Origin: Promicromonospora umidemergens
Lineage (GTDB): Bacteria; Actinomycetota; Actinomycetes; Actinomycetales; Cellulomonadaceae
DNA: 64,000 nucleotides
Reading direction: 5' to 3'
Assembly (NCBI RefSeq): GCF_024171995.1
Contig: NZ_JAMTCT010000027.1
Span: 1-64,000 of the forward strand
The notes below the pieces were generated by a model that worked only from the letters and a program-made list of their open reading frames with translations, made no database searches and was not told the DNA's origin. The translations under genes and the position numbers were made by a program. Shown piece after piece: positions 1 to 7,548 of this stretch (within the stretch, counting starts at the first letter, position 1; each line of letters begins with the position of its first letter).

Positions 1-1826
1 ACCCGCGAAGCGCCGGCGAGAAGCTCCGGCAGACCACCCTTCAGCTCACCCGTCCCAGCAGCCAACGTCGCATTGCCGTCCGCGACCCGCGAAGCACCCG
101 CGGCCAGGACCGGAGTACCTTGCGCCAGCTGGGCACTGCCACCGGCGACGAGCCCCGAGCCTGCGACCAGGGTCGTGCTCCCGTCGTACGCCGAACCGAC
201 GCCGTTCACGTACTTCTGCACGCCCGGAGCAAACTGTCCGAAACCTGCACGGAGGTTCGCGCTGCCGTCCTTGATCTGCTCTGCGCCGACAGCCACACCG
301 CTCGCACCGGTCGAGAGCTGCCCCAGCCCGTCCGCGGTCTGGGTCACCCCGGCGGATACCTTCGCGGTGCCGGTCGCCACGGCGGAAGCACCGGTCGTAA
401 CTTCGGCGGCCCCGGCCGACAGCGTACCTAGCGAGGCGCCGAGACCGGAGGCCCCCGCCTGCGCCTGCTCGGCCCCGGCCTTGACCTGCCCCGCACCTGT
501 GGCGAGAGTGCCTGCCGAGTCGGCAAGTTCCTGAAGCTGTCCCTTGAGCGCCGGGTCGTCGGTGGCGTCGGCCAGCTGCGTCAGCTCGGCCGAGAGAGCT
601 TGGTTGCCACCCTGCACATCCTGTGCCCCGTTGACGAGGCCGCCGACGTTGGCGGCCAGAGTGTTCGCGCCATTCTGCGCAGCGCCGACACCGCCCGCCA
701 CACTGGCAGCACCCTCGGCCACCTTCTTGGCACCGGCCGCCGCAGCGTCCGCACCCGCGGCAAGCTGGGGCGTATTGGCGTTGAGGTGCTGCAGACCAAC
801 GGCGACTTGGTCGGCCCCCGCGTCCAGGGTCGCGGCACCAGCGGCGAGGTCGCCTGCACCCGTCTGGAGCGAGGAGATCCCGCCCAGGATGGCGCCGTTG
901 CTCGCGGCCAGCTGCGACAGCCCGGTGTTCAGTGTCTGGCTGCCGGCGAAGACCTGCGACGAACCGTCAGCGAGCTTCGCGGCGGCGCCGTCGACCTGCC
1001 TGATCCCTGTCGCCAGACCCTTCGATCCGGTGACCAGCTGGCGTGCACCAGCATCAATCGGAGTCACACCTTCACTGACCCGCACCACGCCCGCCCGCAC
1101 CAACGCAGACCCAGGCGCAAGCCGCTGAGCACCAGCATCAAGCGGAGTCACACCATCGCTGACCTTCGCCACGCCAGCCCGAACCTCGCCAGACCCACCC
1201 GCCAGCCGCTGAGCACCAGCATCAATCGGAGTCACACCATCGCTGACCTTCGCCACGCCCCCCTGGAGGCGTGCCGATCCGTCCGCAAGCCGCTCGGCAC
1301 CGTCGGCCAGCGCGGGCGCCGCGGCGTTCAGCTCGCCGAGGCCGTCGTTCAGCTGCATCGATCCATCATTCAGCTTCGTGGACCCGGCGGTGAGCAGCAG
1401 CGACGCATCCGCGAGGTCGGAGACGTCCTCAGCGGTCTCGGCGGTGCCGTCCGCGATCTTCTTCGACCCGTCGTGCAGCTTGATCACGCCCGCACGGAGC
1501 TCACCGGCTCCGGAGTCGAGCTGCCCGGCACCGTCCGCGAGCTTCTCGACTCCCGGCACCACGCTGTCGTGGACGCCGCTGTTCAGCTCCGTGGCGCCGG
1601 CACTGAGGTCGCCGACGCCCGAGACCAGGTCGGCCTGGACGCCGTCGTTCAGCTCGCCTGCGCCGTCGGCCAGCCGGTCCGCGCCGGATGCGACCTCGCC
1701 CTGGAACAGGAGCATGAAGGCCGTGGCCACGATCGCGCCGGTGAGCAGGAGGGTGACGCCTACTGCCATCAGGATCGTTGGTGCTGGACCTGGTTGCGCT
1801 GCTCGGGATGCGTGCAACTGCGTCAT
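1..1826 (-). CDS. Heptad-repeat (xxxLxxG) membrane protein, 3' end beyond the window
   Basis: The reading frame is open from an ATG at 1826 to the window edge, at least 608 codons. The start has a GAGAGG ribosome binding site. A short cytoplasmic tail is followed by one membrane segment (about residues 17-41), and then an almost unbroken run of seven-residue units of the form xxxLxxG with small residues between (for example LADGAGELNDGV). This is the X-X-X-Leu-X-X-Gly heptad family, often found in YhgE/Pip-type or exporter-associated surface proteins. It is predicted to be anchored in the membrane with a long extracytoplasmic repeat stalk. The C-terminal membrane part expected for YhgE/Pip proteins would lie outside the window, so the exact family is not settled. 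The substrate or partner is unknown. Confidence 0.8.
   Translation of the reverse strand, partial: MTQLHASRAAQPGPAPTILMAVGVTLLLTGAIVATAFMLLFQGEVASGADRLADGAGELNDGVQADLVSGVGDLSAGATELNSGVHDSVVPGVEKLADGAGQLDSGAGELRAGVIKLHDGSKKIADGTAETAEDVSDLADASLLLTAGSTKLNDGSMQLNDGLGELNAAAPALADGAERLADGSARLQGGVAKVSDGVTPIDAGAQRLAGGSGEVRAGVAKVSDGVTPLDAGAQRLAPGSALVRAGVVRVSEGVTPIDAGARQLVTGSKGLATGIRQVDGAAAKLADGSSQVFAGSQTLNTGLSQLAASNGAILGGISSLQTGAGDLAAGAATLDAGADQVAVGLQHLNANTPQLAAGADAAAAGAKKVAEGAASVAGGVGAAQNGANTLAANVGGLVNGAQDVQGGNQALSAELTQLADATDDPALKGQLQELADSAGTLATGAGQVKAGAEQAQAGASGLGASLGTLSAGAAEVTTGASAVATGTAKVSAGVTQTADGLGQLSTGASGVAVGAEQIKDGSANLRAGFGQFAPGVQKYVNGVGSAYDGSTTLVAGSGLVAGGSAQLAQGTPVLAAGASRVADGNATLAAGTGELKGGLPELLAGASR
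1043..1294 (-). repeat. Three 84-bp tandem repeats inside the heptad protein gene
   Basis: Copies begin near 1043, 1127 and 1211 with a period of exactly 84 bp, i.e. 28 residues or four heptads. The unit encodes VAKVSDGVTPIDAGAQRL plus flanking residues. Copies two and three are nearly identical in DNA and copy one is diverged. It looks like recent in-frame duplication within the stalk. Confidence 0.8.
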
Positions 1827-1983
1827 CGGTTCGCCTCTCGTCCCGCGGGCGTCGTTGCCCCGCGAAAAGTTGTCCGACCGGCGCCACTGTCCGCCGGGCT
1901 CGCCGCCGTTGGCGAGCACGAAGCCCGACATCGCGGGCATCTGCGCTGAACGTACCGGCGGTCGGGCCCTTGCGGAACGCTTC

Positions 1984-2002
1984 TACTGATCACAACTCAG
2001 TA
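1984..2002. promoter_or_regulatory. Inverted repeat upstream of the heptad protein, possible operator
   Basis: TACTGA and TCAGTA are separated by 7 bases, about 160 bases upstream of the start at 1826. A second perfect palindrome, CCACAGCTGTGG, lies at 2019-2030. The first has the size and spacing of TetR-type operators, which is inference only. Apart from these two elements I see nothing in 1827-2074. Confidence 0.35.
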
Positions 2003-2074
2003 AAGCGGAGAAGATCACCCACAGCTGTGGAACGGTGGAAATCGTCAGCCAACCGGGTGTCGCCCCTGCGCTCG

Positions 2075-2941
2075 CTAACCCTTGTCGGCCCCGGCGGTCA
2101 GCCCCTCGGTGAGGGCTCGCTCGGCCACCCCGTACAGGATCACGATCGGCACCGTGAGGAGGACGCTGCCCGCCATGAGGACCGTCTTCGACACCTCCTG
2201 GCCGTCGGCGAGCCGGGTCAGCCCGAGCGACACCGTCCACAGGTCCTGCTTGGCGGAGAGGAACAGGAGCGCGAACAGGAACTCGTTCCAGGCGATCATG
2301 AACGAGTACAGGGCGGTCGACATGATGGTCGGCAGCGCGAGCGGCACCGTGATGCGAGTCAGGATCTGGAAGCGCGAGGCGCCGTCGATCACCGCCGCCT
2401 CGTCGATCGACTCCGGGAAGCCCGCGAGGTAGTTGCGCAGCATGTGCACCGAGACGGGCACCGTCAGGGCGATGTAGGCGATCACGAGGCCCACCAGGGA
2501 CGATCCGAGCCCCAGTACCTGGAACCCGACGAACACCGGCACCGCGATGATGATCGTCGGGAACAGGTACACGGCAAGGAACAGCCACGAGACCTGCGTA
2601 CGCCCGGCGAACCGCAGCCGTGTCATCGCGTACGACGCCGGGACCACGAGCGCCACGGTCAGGGCCGACGCCGACACCGCGACGATCGCGGAGTTGCGCA
2701 TGAACCGCGCGAACCCGTAGCCGCCGTCCTCCTCCGACCGGAGCACCTCGGCATACGTCTCGGTGGTGATCCGCTCGAGGGCGGGCAGCACGCGCAACGG
2801 CTCGCGCAGCAGGTCGTCGATGCGCACGAAGCTCAGCGACAACATGTAGAGGAACGGCACCACGGTCGCCACCACGAGCGCCACGATCACGACCACGCGC
2901 AGCACCCGCAGCACACTGGCCTGGGTGGAGACGGTACTCAT
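2075..2941 (-). CDS. Sugar ABC transporter permease (MalG/CUT1-like)
   Basis: This 288-residue inner-membrane permease has about six transmembrane segments and the binding-protein-dependent EAA loop (ESIDEAAVIDGASRFQIL), which docks the ATPase. It is the second permease of a carbohydrate importer of the CUT1 type. Its ATG at 2941 overlaps the TGA of the preceding permease by one base (TGATG), so translation is coupled. The C-terminus, ending in EGLTAGADKG, is typical of MalG-like proteins. The imported sugar cannot be read from sequence. No ATPase gene is next to it, so it probably shares an ATPase encoded elsewhere, as MsiK does in other actinobacteria. Confidence 0.92.
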   Translation of the reverse strand: MSTVSTQASVLRVLRVVVIVALVVATVVPFLYMLSLSFVRIDDLLREPLRVLPALERITTETYAEVLRSEEDGGYGFARFMRNSAIVAVSASALTVALVVPASYAMTRLRFAGRTQVSWLFLAVYLFPTIIIAVPVFVGFQVLGLGSSLVGLVIAYIALTVPVSVHMLRNYLAGFPESIDEAAVIDGASRFQILTRITVPLALPTIMSTALYSFMIAWNEFLFALLFLSAKQDLWTVSLGLTRLADGQEVSKTVLMAGSVLLTVPIVILYGVAERALTEGLTAGADKG

Positions 2942-3834
2942 CACGCCTCCCTCTGCTTGGCCGTGAGGCGTAGATAGATCGCGAGCGCGACGCCGAGGAA
3001 CACAGCCATCACAGCGGCGGTCGCGCTCGCGCCTCCGATGTCGCTCGACCCGGTGAGCTGCTCGAACACCCGCACCGACGCCACCTGCGTGCCGGCGGCG
3101 CCACCGGTGAGGAGGTAGACGTCCTCGAACTCGTTGAAGGACATCACCATGCGGAACAGCACGAGCAGCGCCACCGTGGGCAGCAGCTGGGGCAGCACCA
3201 CGAACCAGAACTTCTGCAGCGGTGTGGCGCCGTCGACCACCGCTGCCTCCTCGATCTCTCGGCTGAGCCCGGTCAGGGCCGCGCCGAGGAACATGAACGC
3301 GAACGGGAAGTAGCGCCAGATGTCGTAGACGATGACGGTGAGGAGCGCCGTCGGCGCGGAGCTGAGGAAGTTGACCGGGTGCTCCCACCCGAGCACCTGG
3401 GTGCCGAACGCGTTCACCACGCCGTACTGCGGGTTCAGCGCCACCTGCCACACGAACGTCGTGGCCACGACCGGCGCCACGTACGGGAGCAGCATCACCG
3501 CGCGCAGCGGAGCCCGGAACCGGAACCGGTCGCGAAACGCGAGCGCCGCCACCAGGCCCACCGTGATCGAGCCGACGGTGGTGGCGACCGAGTACTCGAC
3601 AGTGGTGAGCAGCGCCTGCCAGAACGCGGGCGCCGTGAGCACGTCCGTGTAGTTGTCGAGCGTGAGCTCGTTGAACAACCCGTTGCGCGCCACGTCCACG
3701 TACCGCGCGTCCTGGAAGGACAGCACCACTGTCCACACGATCGGGACCACGATGATCGCTGCCACCACCAGCACCACGGGCGTGACCAGCGTGATCCCGT
3801 CCCGGTTCTCCAACCGCCGCAGCGTCGACGCCAT
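2941..3834 (-). CDS. Sugar ABC transporter permease (MalF/CUT1-like)
   Basis: This 297-residue permease has six predicted membrane segments and an EAA loop near its C-terminal third (SREIEEAAVVDGATPLQKF). I start it at the ATG at 3834 because GGAGGAGG lies a few bases upstream; an in-frame codon 33 bases further upstream has no such site. It follows the binding protein gene by 45 bases and overlaps the next permease by one base. With the binding protein it forms the substrate-specific part of an ABC importer for a carbohydrate. Confidence 0.92.
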   Translation of the reverse strand: MASTLRRLENRDGITLVTPVVLVVAAIIVVPIVWTVVLSFQDARYVDVARNGLFNELTLDNYTDVLTAPAFWQALLTTVEYSVATTVGSITVGLVAALAFRDRFRFRAPLRAVMLLPYVAPVVATTFVWQVALNPQYGVVNAFGTQVLGWEHPVNFLSSAPTALLTVIVYDIWRYFPFAFMFLGAALTGLSREIEEAAVVDGATPLQKFWFVVLPQLLPTVALLVLFRMVMSFNEFEDVYLLTGGAAGTQVASVRVFEQLTGSSDIGGASATAAVMAVFLGVALAIYLRLTAKQREA

Positions 3835-3879
3835 ACCGACCCTCCTCCTCGTGTTGTGGGCGCTCACAACCGATGGGTT

Positions 3880-5283
3880 CTAGTCGCGGGTGGCTATGTC
3901 GGTGACGGCGTCCTGCATGGCCGTCTGTGCCTCGGCGGCGTCGACGCTGCCTGAACCGAGGTCCGCGGCAGCCTTGGCGAGCGGCAGCTCGCTCGTGATC
4001 GGGCCGAGGATCGCGCCCTGGCCCTGCGGCAGCGCCCAGCGGTCCGCCGACTCGGGTGCCGCAGCCAGGGTGTCGGTCACCTCGGCGGGCCAGACGTCGG
4101 AGAGGGGCTTCTTGGAGTCGACGCCGATCTGCAGCTCTGACCATGCGTCCATGTACTCGGTCGGGTTGTCTGTGGTGCCGGCACGTACGGGCACCTTGCC
4201 CTCCGGGGCCATGGCCAGCCAGTCCACGTACGCGTCGGACATCATGTACTCCACGAAGTCCGCGGTCTCCGGGTCGGCGCCGTCGGTGATGCCCCACGAC
4301 ACGAACTCGACGTACCCGGCAGCCTCCCCGCTCGCGGACGGCCCCTCCACCACCGGGACCACCCCGGTGTTCTCGGCGAGCCAGCCCGGGTCGTCGGCGC
4401 ACTCGTCGCACGACGGCGTGAACTCTTCGCGCAGCCCGGCCATCTCGTCCAGCAGGAACGAGGACCAGATGGTCATCGCCGCCTGTCCGGCGAAGTACGA
4501 CGACCGCGTGGACTCGACGCCCTGCGTCCCATCGGGTGAGAGCTCGCCGGCCAAATCGGCGTAGAGCTCGATCATCTCGGTGCACTCGGGGCTGTCGAGG
4601 GTCGCCTCGCCCGCGTCGTCCACCAGCTCACAGCCGTTGCCCTGCGCCAGGAACTCGAGGACCTGCTGGGTGAACGGGTCGGCCGCGTCCGTGGCGAGCG
4701 TGATCCCGTGCCGGCCCGTGGTCGTCAGCTGCTCAGCGGCCTTACGTAGGTCGTCGTAGGTGGCGGGTGGCTCCAGACCGGCCTCCTCGAAGAGGTCCGT
4801 GCGGTAGTAGACCATCATCGGCCAGGCATCCGACGGCACGGCGAGCAGCTCGTCGCCGTCGCTGGTCAGCTCAAGGGCCAGCGGCGCGAACGTGTCCTCG
4901 CCGAGAGCCGCGACGACCTGGGCGGCCGCGTCGTGATCGAGGTAGCCGTCCCGGTCGAAGGAACGGACCAGGCCTGGGCTGATCGCATTGACGACGTCCG
5001 GCATGTCGTCACCGGAGAGCGCCGCCGCGGACAGGAGCTGCGACACCTGGTCCTCCTCGACCGGCACCAGGTCGGTCTCGACGCCGGACTCCTCGGCCCA
5101 GGCGGCCATGGCCTCCTCCTGGATCGCGAGGCGTTCGGGCTGGGTCTCGACGGTCCAGACGGTGACCGTCCCGTCGGACTCGGGGGCGCCGCTACCACAG
5201 GCGCTGAGCGTGAGTGCCGCGGTGGCGGCCGTCGTCGCTGCGATCGTCAGGCGGACCGCGGCCGCCCCGTTGTGCCGGAACAT
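3880..5283 (-). CDS. Extracellular solute-binding lipoprotein, family 1
   Basis: This 467-residue lipoprotein captures the sugar for the two permeases downstream. The ATG at 5283 is preceded by AGGAGAT. The signal peptide ends in a lipobox, LSAC, followed by GSGAPES, so Cys is the expected lipid-anchored residue. The body has the family 1 features of maltose-type binding proteins, including YYRTDLFEEAGLEPP and the C-terminal WALPQGQGAILGPI region. Four extra cysteines (in NGCELV, SPECTE and SCDEC) could form surface disulfides. Upstream at 5284-5340 the minus strand is AT-rich (TTAGATATAAG) and probably holds the promoter. The rest of the gap up to the terminator at 5476 shows nothing I can name. 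Confidence 0.92.
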   Translation of the reverse strand: MFRHNGAAAVRLTIAATTAATAALTLSACGSGAPESDGTVTVWTVETQPERLAIQEEAMAAWAEESGVETDLVPVEEDQVSQLLSAAALSGDDMPDVVNAISPGLVRSFDRDGYLDHDAAAQVVAALGEDTFAPLALELTSDGDELLAVPSDAWPMMVYYRTDLFEEAGLEPPATYDDLRKAAEQLTTTGRHGITLATDAADPFTQQVLEFLAQGNGCELVDDAGEATLDSPECTEMIELYADLAGELSPDGTQGVESTRSSYFAGQAAMTIWSSFLLDEMAGLREEFTPSCDECADDPGWLAENTGVVPVVEGPSASGEAAGYVEFVSWGITDGADPETADFVEYMMSDAYVDWLAMAPEGKVPVRAGTTDNPTEYMDAWSELQIGVDSKKPLSDVWPAEVTDTLAAAPESADRWALPQGQGAILGPITSELPLAKAAADLGSGSVDAAEAQTAMQDAVTDIATRD

Positions 5284-5475
5284 GACATCTCCTCGCCATT
5301 GAGTGAGTGGTCTGGCACTTATATCTAACCTACTGCTGAAGGGGGCACAAGGACTTGGAGCAAGGTGCCGTCGATGCCGCCGCAGCCCAGCGATTGCGCC
5401 CGGAACGGCGTAGTGTCCGGGCCTGATCGCTGGGTACGCGCACCATGGACGGTGATGTCGAGCACCGAGCATGAA

Positions 5476-5513
5476 GAAGGCCCCGGCCTCCCCACAGGGA
5501 GGCCGGGGCCTTC
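5476..5513 (-). terminator. Intrinsic terminator of the rpsF-ssb-rpsR-rplI operon
   Basis: A perfect 17-bp GC-rich stem closed by a 4-base loop lies about 30 bases after the rplI stop and is followed on the minus strand by CTTCTTC. It separates the ribosomal operon from the sugar importer. Confidence 0.85.
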
Positions 5514-5543
5514 TCGCGATCAGGCGATCAACCGAGCGTCAGC

Positions 5544-5993
5544 TCAGTCGGCGACGACCTTCACGCCGATCTTGGCCGACACCTCAGGGTGCAGGCGGAT
5601 CGACACGGTGAAGTCACCGGTCGTCTTGATGGACTGACCGATCTCGATCTTGCGCTTGTCGACCGACGGGCCACCGGCAGCGGCGACCGCACCGGCGATG
5701 TCCGCCGTGGTCACCGCACCGAACAGACGGCCACCGGGGCCGGCGTTCGCCGCGACGACGACAGGCTTCGCGGACAGCGAGTCCGCCAGGGACTTCGCCT
5801 CGTCCAGCGATGCGACCTCGCGGCTCTTGCGAGCCTTGCGGATCGCGTTGATGTCGGACTCGGCGCCCTTGGTCCAGGGCGTCGCCAGCGAACGCGGGAT
5901 GAGGAAGTTACGGGCGTACCCGTCCTTGACCTCAACCACGTCGCCGGGCTCACCCAGGCCGGTCACCTCGTGGGTCAGGATCAGCTTTGCCAT
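5544..5993 (-). CDS. rplI: 50S ribosomal protein L9
   Basis: The 149 residues match full-length L9. The N-terminal rRNA-binding domain begins [20 protein letters not shown] and contains the signature [14 protein letters not shown] long connecting helix is followed by the C-terminal domain ([23 protein letters not shown]). L9 binds 23S rRNA at the base of the L1 stalk and helps reading-frame maintenance. It is the last gene of the operon, 17 bases after rpsR, and is followed by a strong terminator. Confidence 0.98.
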   Translation of the reverse strand: MAKLILTHEVTGLGEPGDVVEVKDGYARNFLIPRSLATPWTKGAESDINAIRKARKSREVASLDEAKSLADSLSAKPVVVAANAGPGGRLFGAVTTADIAGAVAAAGGPSVDKRKIEIGQSIKTTGDFTVSIRLHPEVSAKIGVKVVAD

Positions 5994-6010
5994 TGTTCTC
6001 GATCCCTTCC

Positions 6011-6247
6011 TCAGCGAGCCGTCGACGTGTACGGGAGCAGGGCCATCTCGCGGGCGTTCTTCACGGCCTTCGCGATCTGACGCTGCTCCTGCACGGAGAC
6101 GCCGGTGACACGACGAGCGCGGATCTTCCCGCGGTCGGAGATGAACTTGCGCAGGAGCGCCGTGTCCTTGTAGTCGATGTTGTGGATCTTCGCCGACTTG
6201 AGCGGGTTGATCTTCTTCTTGGGCTTGCGCACCACAGGCTTCGCCAT
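6011..6247 (-). CDS. rpsR: 30S ribosomal protein S18, zinc-independent type
   Basis: The 78-residue protein carries the S18 core ([25 protein letters not shown]) and ends [15 protein letters not shown]. It binds 16S rRNA with S6 in the platform of the small subunit. There is no cysteine, so the zinc-binding CPFC element of C+ S18 proteins is absent. This is the C- form, here in the main rpsF-ssb-rpsR-rplI operon rather than in a zinc-starvation locus. The gap of about 108 bases to ssb contains nothing obvious. Confidence 0.97.
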   Translation of the reverse strand: MAKPVVRKPKKKINPLKSAKIHNIDYKDTALLRKFISDRGKIRARRVTGVSVQEQRQIAKAVKNAREMALLPYTSTAR

Positions 6248-6355
6248 GGCGTTGCTCCTTTGTCAGGTGCTGCTCACTCGGCCTGGCGGGCCGGGCGAAC
6301 GAAAAAAGGTGAACAGGGGGTGCCGATCAGATCTTTTTGCTGATGCTCTGTCGCA

Positions 6356-6910
6356 TCAGAACGGCGGGTCGTCCGAGAACGAACCACCGGACGACGCCGG
6401 GCCTGCCGTGGCCCACGGGTCGTCATTGCTCTGACCGCCACCGGAAGAGCTGAATCCTCCGCCGGAGCCGCCGCCCTGCTGGGCGCCGCCTCCGCCGTTG
6501 AAGCCACCACCGCCGCCGCCACCGAAGCCGCCGCCACCACCGGACCGCTGGGCCCGGGTGACCTTGGCCGTGGCGTAGCGCAGGGACGGACCGATCTCGT
6601 CCACCTGCAGCTCGACAACGGTGCGCTTCTCGCCCTCGCGAGTCTCGTAGGACCGCTGGACCAGACGGCCCTGCGCGATGACGCGCGTGCCCTTGGTCAG
6701 CGATTCCGCGACGTTCTCCGCGGCCTCTCGCCAGATCGAGCAGCGCATGAACAGGGTTTCCCCGTCCTTCCACTCGTTGCTCTGGCGGTCGAAGGTGCGC
6801 GGGGTCGACGCCACCGTGAAGTTGGCAACCGCAGCACCTGAAGGGGTGAAGCGCAGCTCCGGGTCCCCGGTCAGGTTCCCGATCACTGTGATGACAGTTT
6901 CACCAGCCAT
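6356..6910 (-). CDS. ssb: Single-stranded DNA-binding protein
   Basis: This 184-residue SSB has an N-terminal OB fold ([20 protein letters not shown], then [19 protein letters not shown]), a flexible linker very rich in Gly, Gln and Ser, and the acidic tip DDPPF that recruits replication and repair partners. The ATG at 6910 follows GAGGAA. It coats single-stranded DNA during replication, and its place between rpsF and rpsR is conserved in bacteria. The GGGGGFGG-type linker is longer and more glycine-rich than in enterobacterial SSB, as is usual for actinobacteria. Confidence 0.98.
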   Translation of the reverse strand: MAGETVITVIGNLTGDPELRFTPSGAAVANFTVASTPRTFDRQSNEWKDGETLFMRCSIWREAAENVAESLTKGTRVIAQGRLVQRSYETREGEKRTVVELQVDEIGPSLRYATAKVTRAQRSGGGGGFGGGGGGGFNGGGGAQQGGGSGGGFSSSGGGQSNDDPWATAGPASSGGSFSDDPPF

Positions 6911-7020
6911 GCCAATTCCTCGATTCAGTCGACGTTCCGTACGCGGTGTGCGGGCTCGCGGTGAATGCAACCACGAACCACTGACACTCGCGCGGGCGCA
7001 GGAGGTTCGGTTCCGACGAC

Positions 7021-7335
7021 CTACTTCTTGTCGGCGGTGCTCAGCTTCTTGTCGCCGGTGCGCAGGATCTTGGTACGCAGCACGACCTCGTTGAGGCCGA
7101 GCTGACGGTCCAGCTCCTTGGCGGTGGCAGACGTCGCGGTGAAGTCGACGACGGCGTAGATGCCCTCGGTCTTCTTCAGGATCTCGAAGGCCAGACGGCG
7201 GCGCCCCCAGATGTCCACCTTGTCGACGGAGCCACCCTCGGTCGTGATGACCGACAGGTACTTGTCGAGCGACGGGGCAACGGTGCGCTCCTCGACCTCC
7301 GGGTCCAGGATCACCATCATTTCGTACTGACGCAT
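7021..7335 (-). CDS. rpsF: 30S ribosomal protein S6
   Basis: This 104-residue S6 begins [18 protein letters not shown] and contains the conserved GRRRLAFEI segment. I start it at the ATG at 7335, with GGAGG upstream; a GTG 12 bases earlier overlaps that ribosome binding site and is unlikely. S6 pairs with S18, encoded two genes downstream, in the platform of the 30S subunit. First gene of the four-gene operon. Confidence 0.97.
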   Translation of the reverse strand: MRQYEMMVILDPEVEERTVAPSLDKYLSVITTEGGSVDKVDIWGRRRLAFEILKKTEGIYAVVDFTATSATAKELDRQLGLNEVVLRTKILRTGDKKLSTADKK

Positions 7336-7364
7336 GTGTATACCCACCTCCTCTGGTCTCAGCG

Positions 7365-7383
7365 GTCACGGTCGTTCCGTGAC
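7365..7383 (-). promoter_or_regulatory. Hairpin in the rpsF leader
   Basis: GTCACGG and CCGTGAC pair perfectly around a 5-base loop, about 30 bases before the S6 start. Leaders of rpsF in many bacteria bind the S6:S18 complex for feedback control. I cannot confirm the conserved unpaired bases of that motif here, so this is only a candidate. Confidence 0.35.
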
Positions 7384-7490
7384 AGGAGGGTTCACAGCAA
7401 GGGCCAAGCGTACCTGCCATGTGCACGACGGCGGAATCGAGCGGGCGAGACCCCCCTCACACGCGAGAGTCCGCGGTTCCGGCAACGGCT

Positions 7491-7523
7491 GAGGGGCCGT
7501 CTCCACGCGGGAGACGACCCCTC
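7491..7523 (-). terminator. Terminator-like hairpin after the downstream PBP gene
   Basis: A 14-bp stem with a single mismatch (GAGGGGCCGTCTCC against GGAGACGACCCCTC) and a 5-base loop lies 26 bases after the stop at 7549. It would end transcription of the PBP genes before rpsF. Confidence 0.7.
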
Positions 7524-7548
7524 GACCACCGGCTCGGGGCGGGAGAGG

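Noticed and set aside
73-1989. Several plus-strand frames in the first 2 kb, rich in Ala, Pro and Ser
   Set aside because: They mirror the heptad-repeat gene on the minus strand, whose regular xxxLxxG pattern and ribosome site identify the real coding strand.
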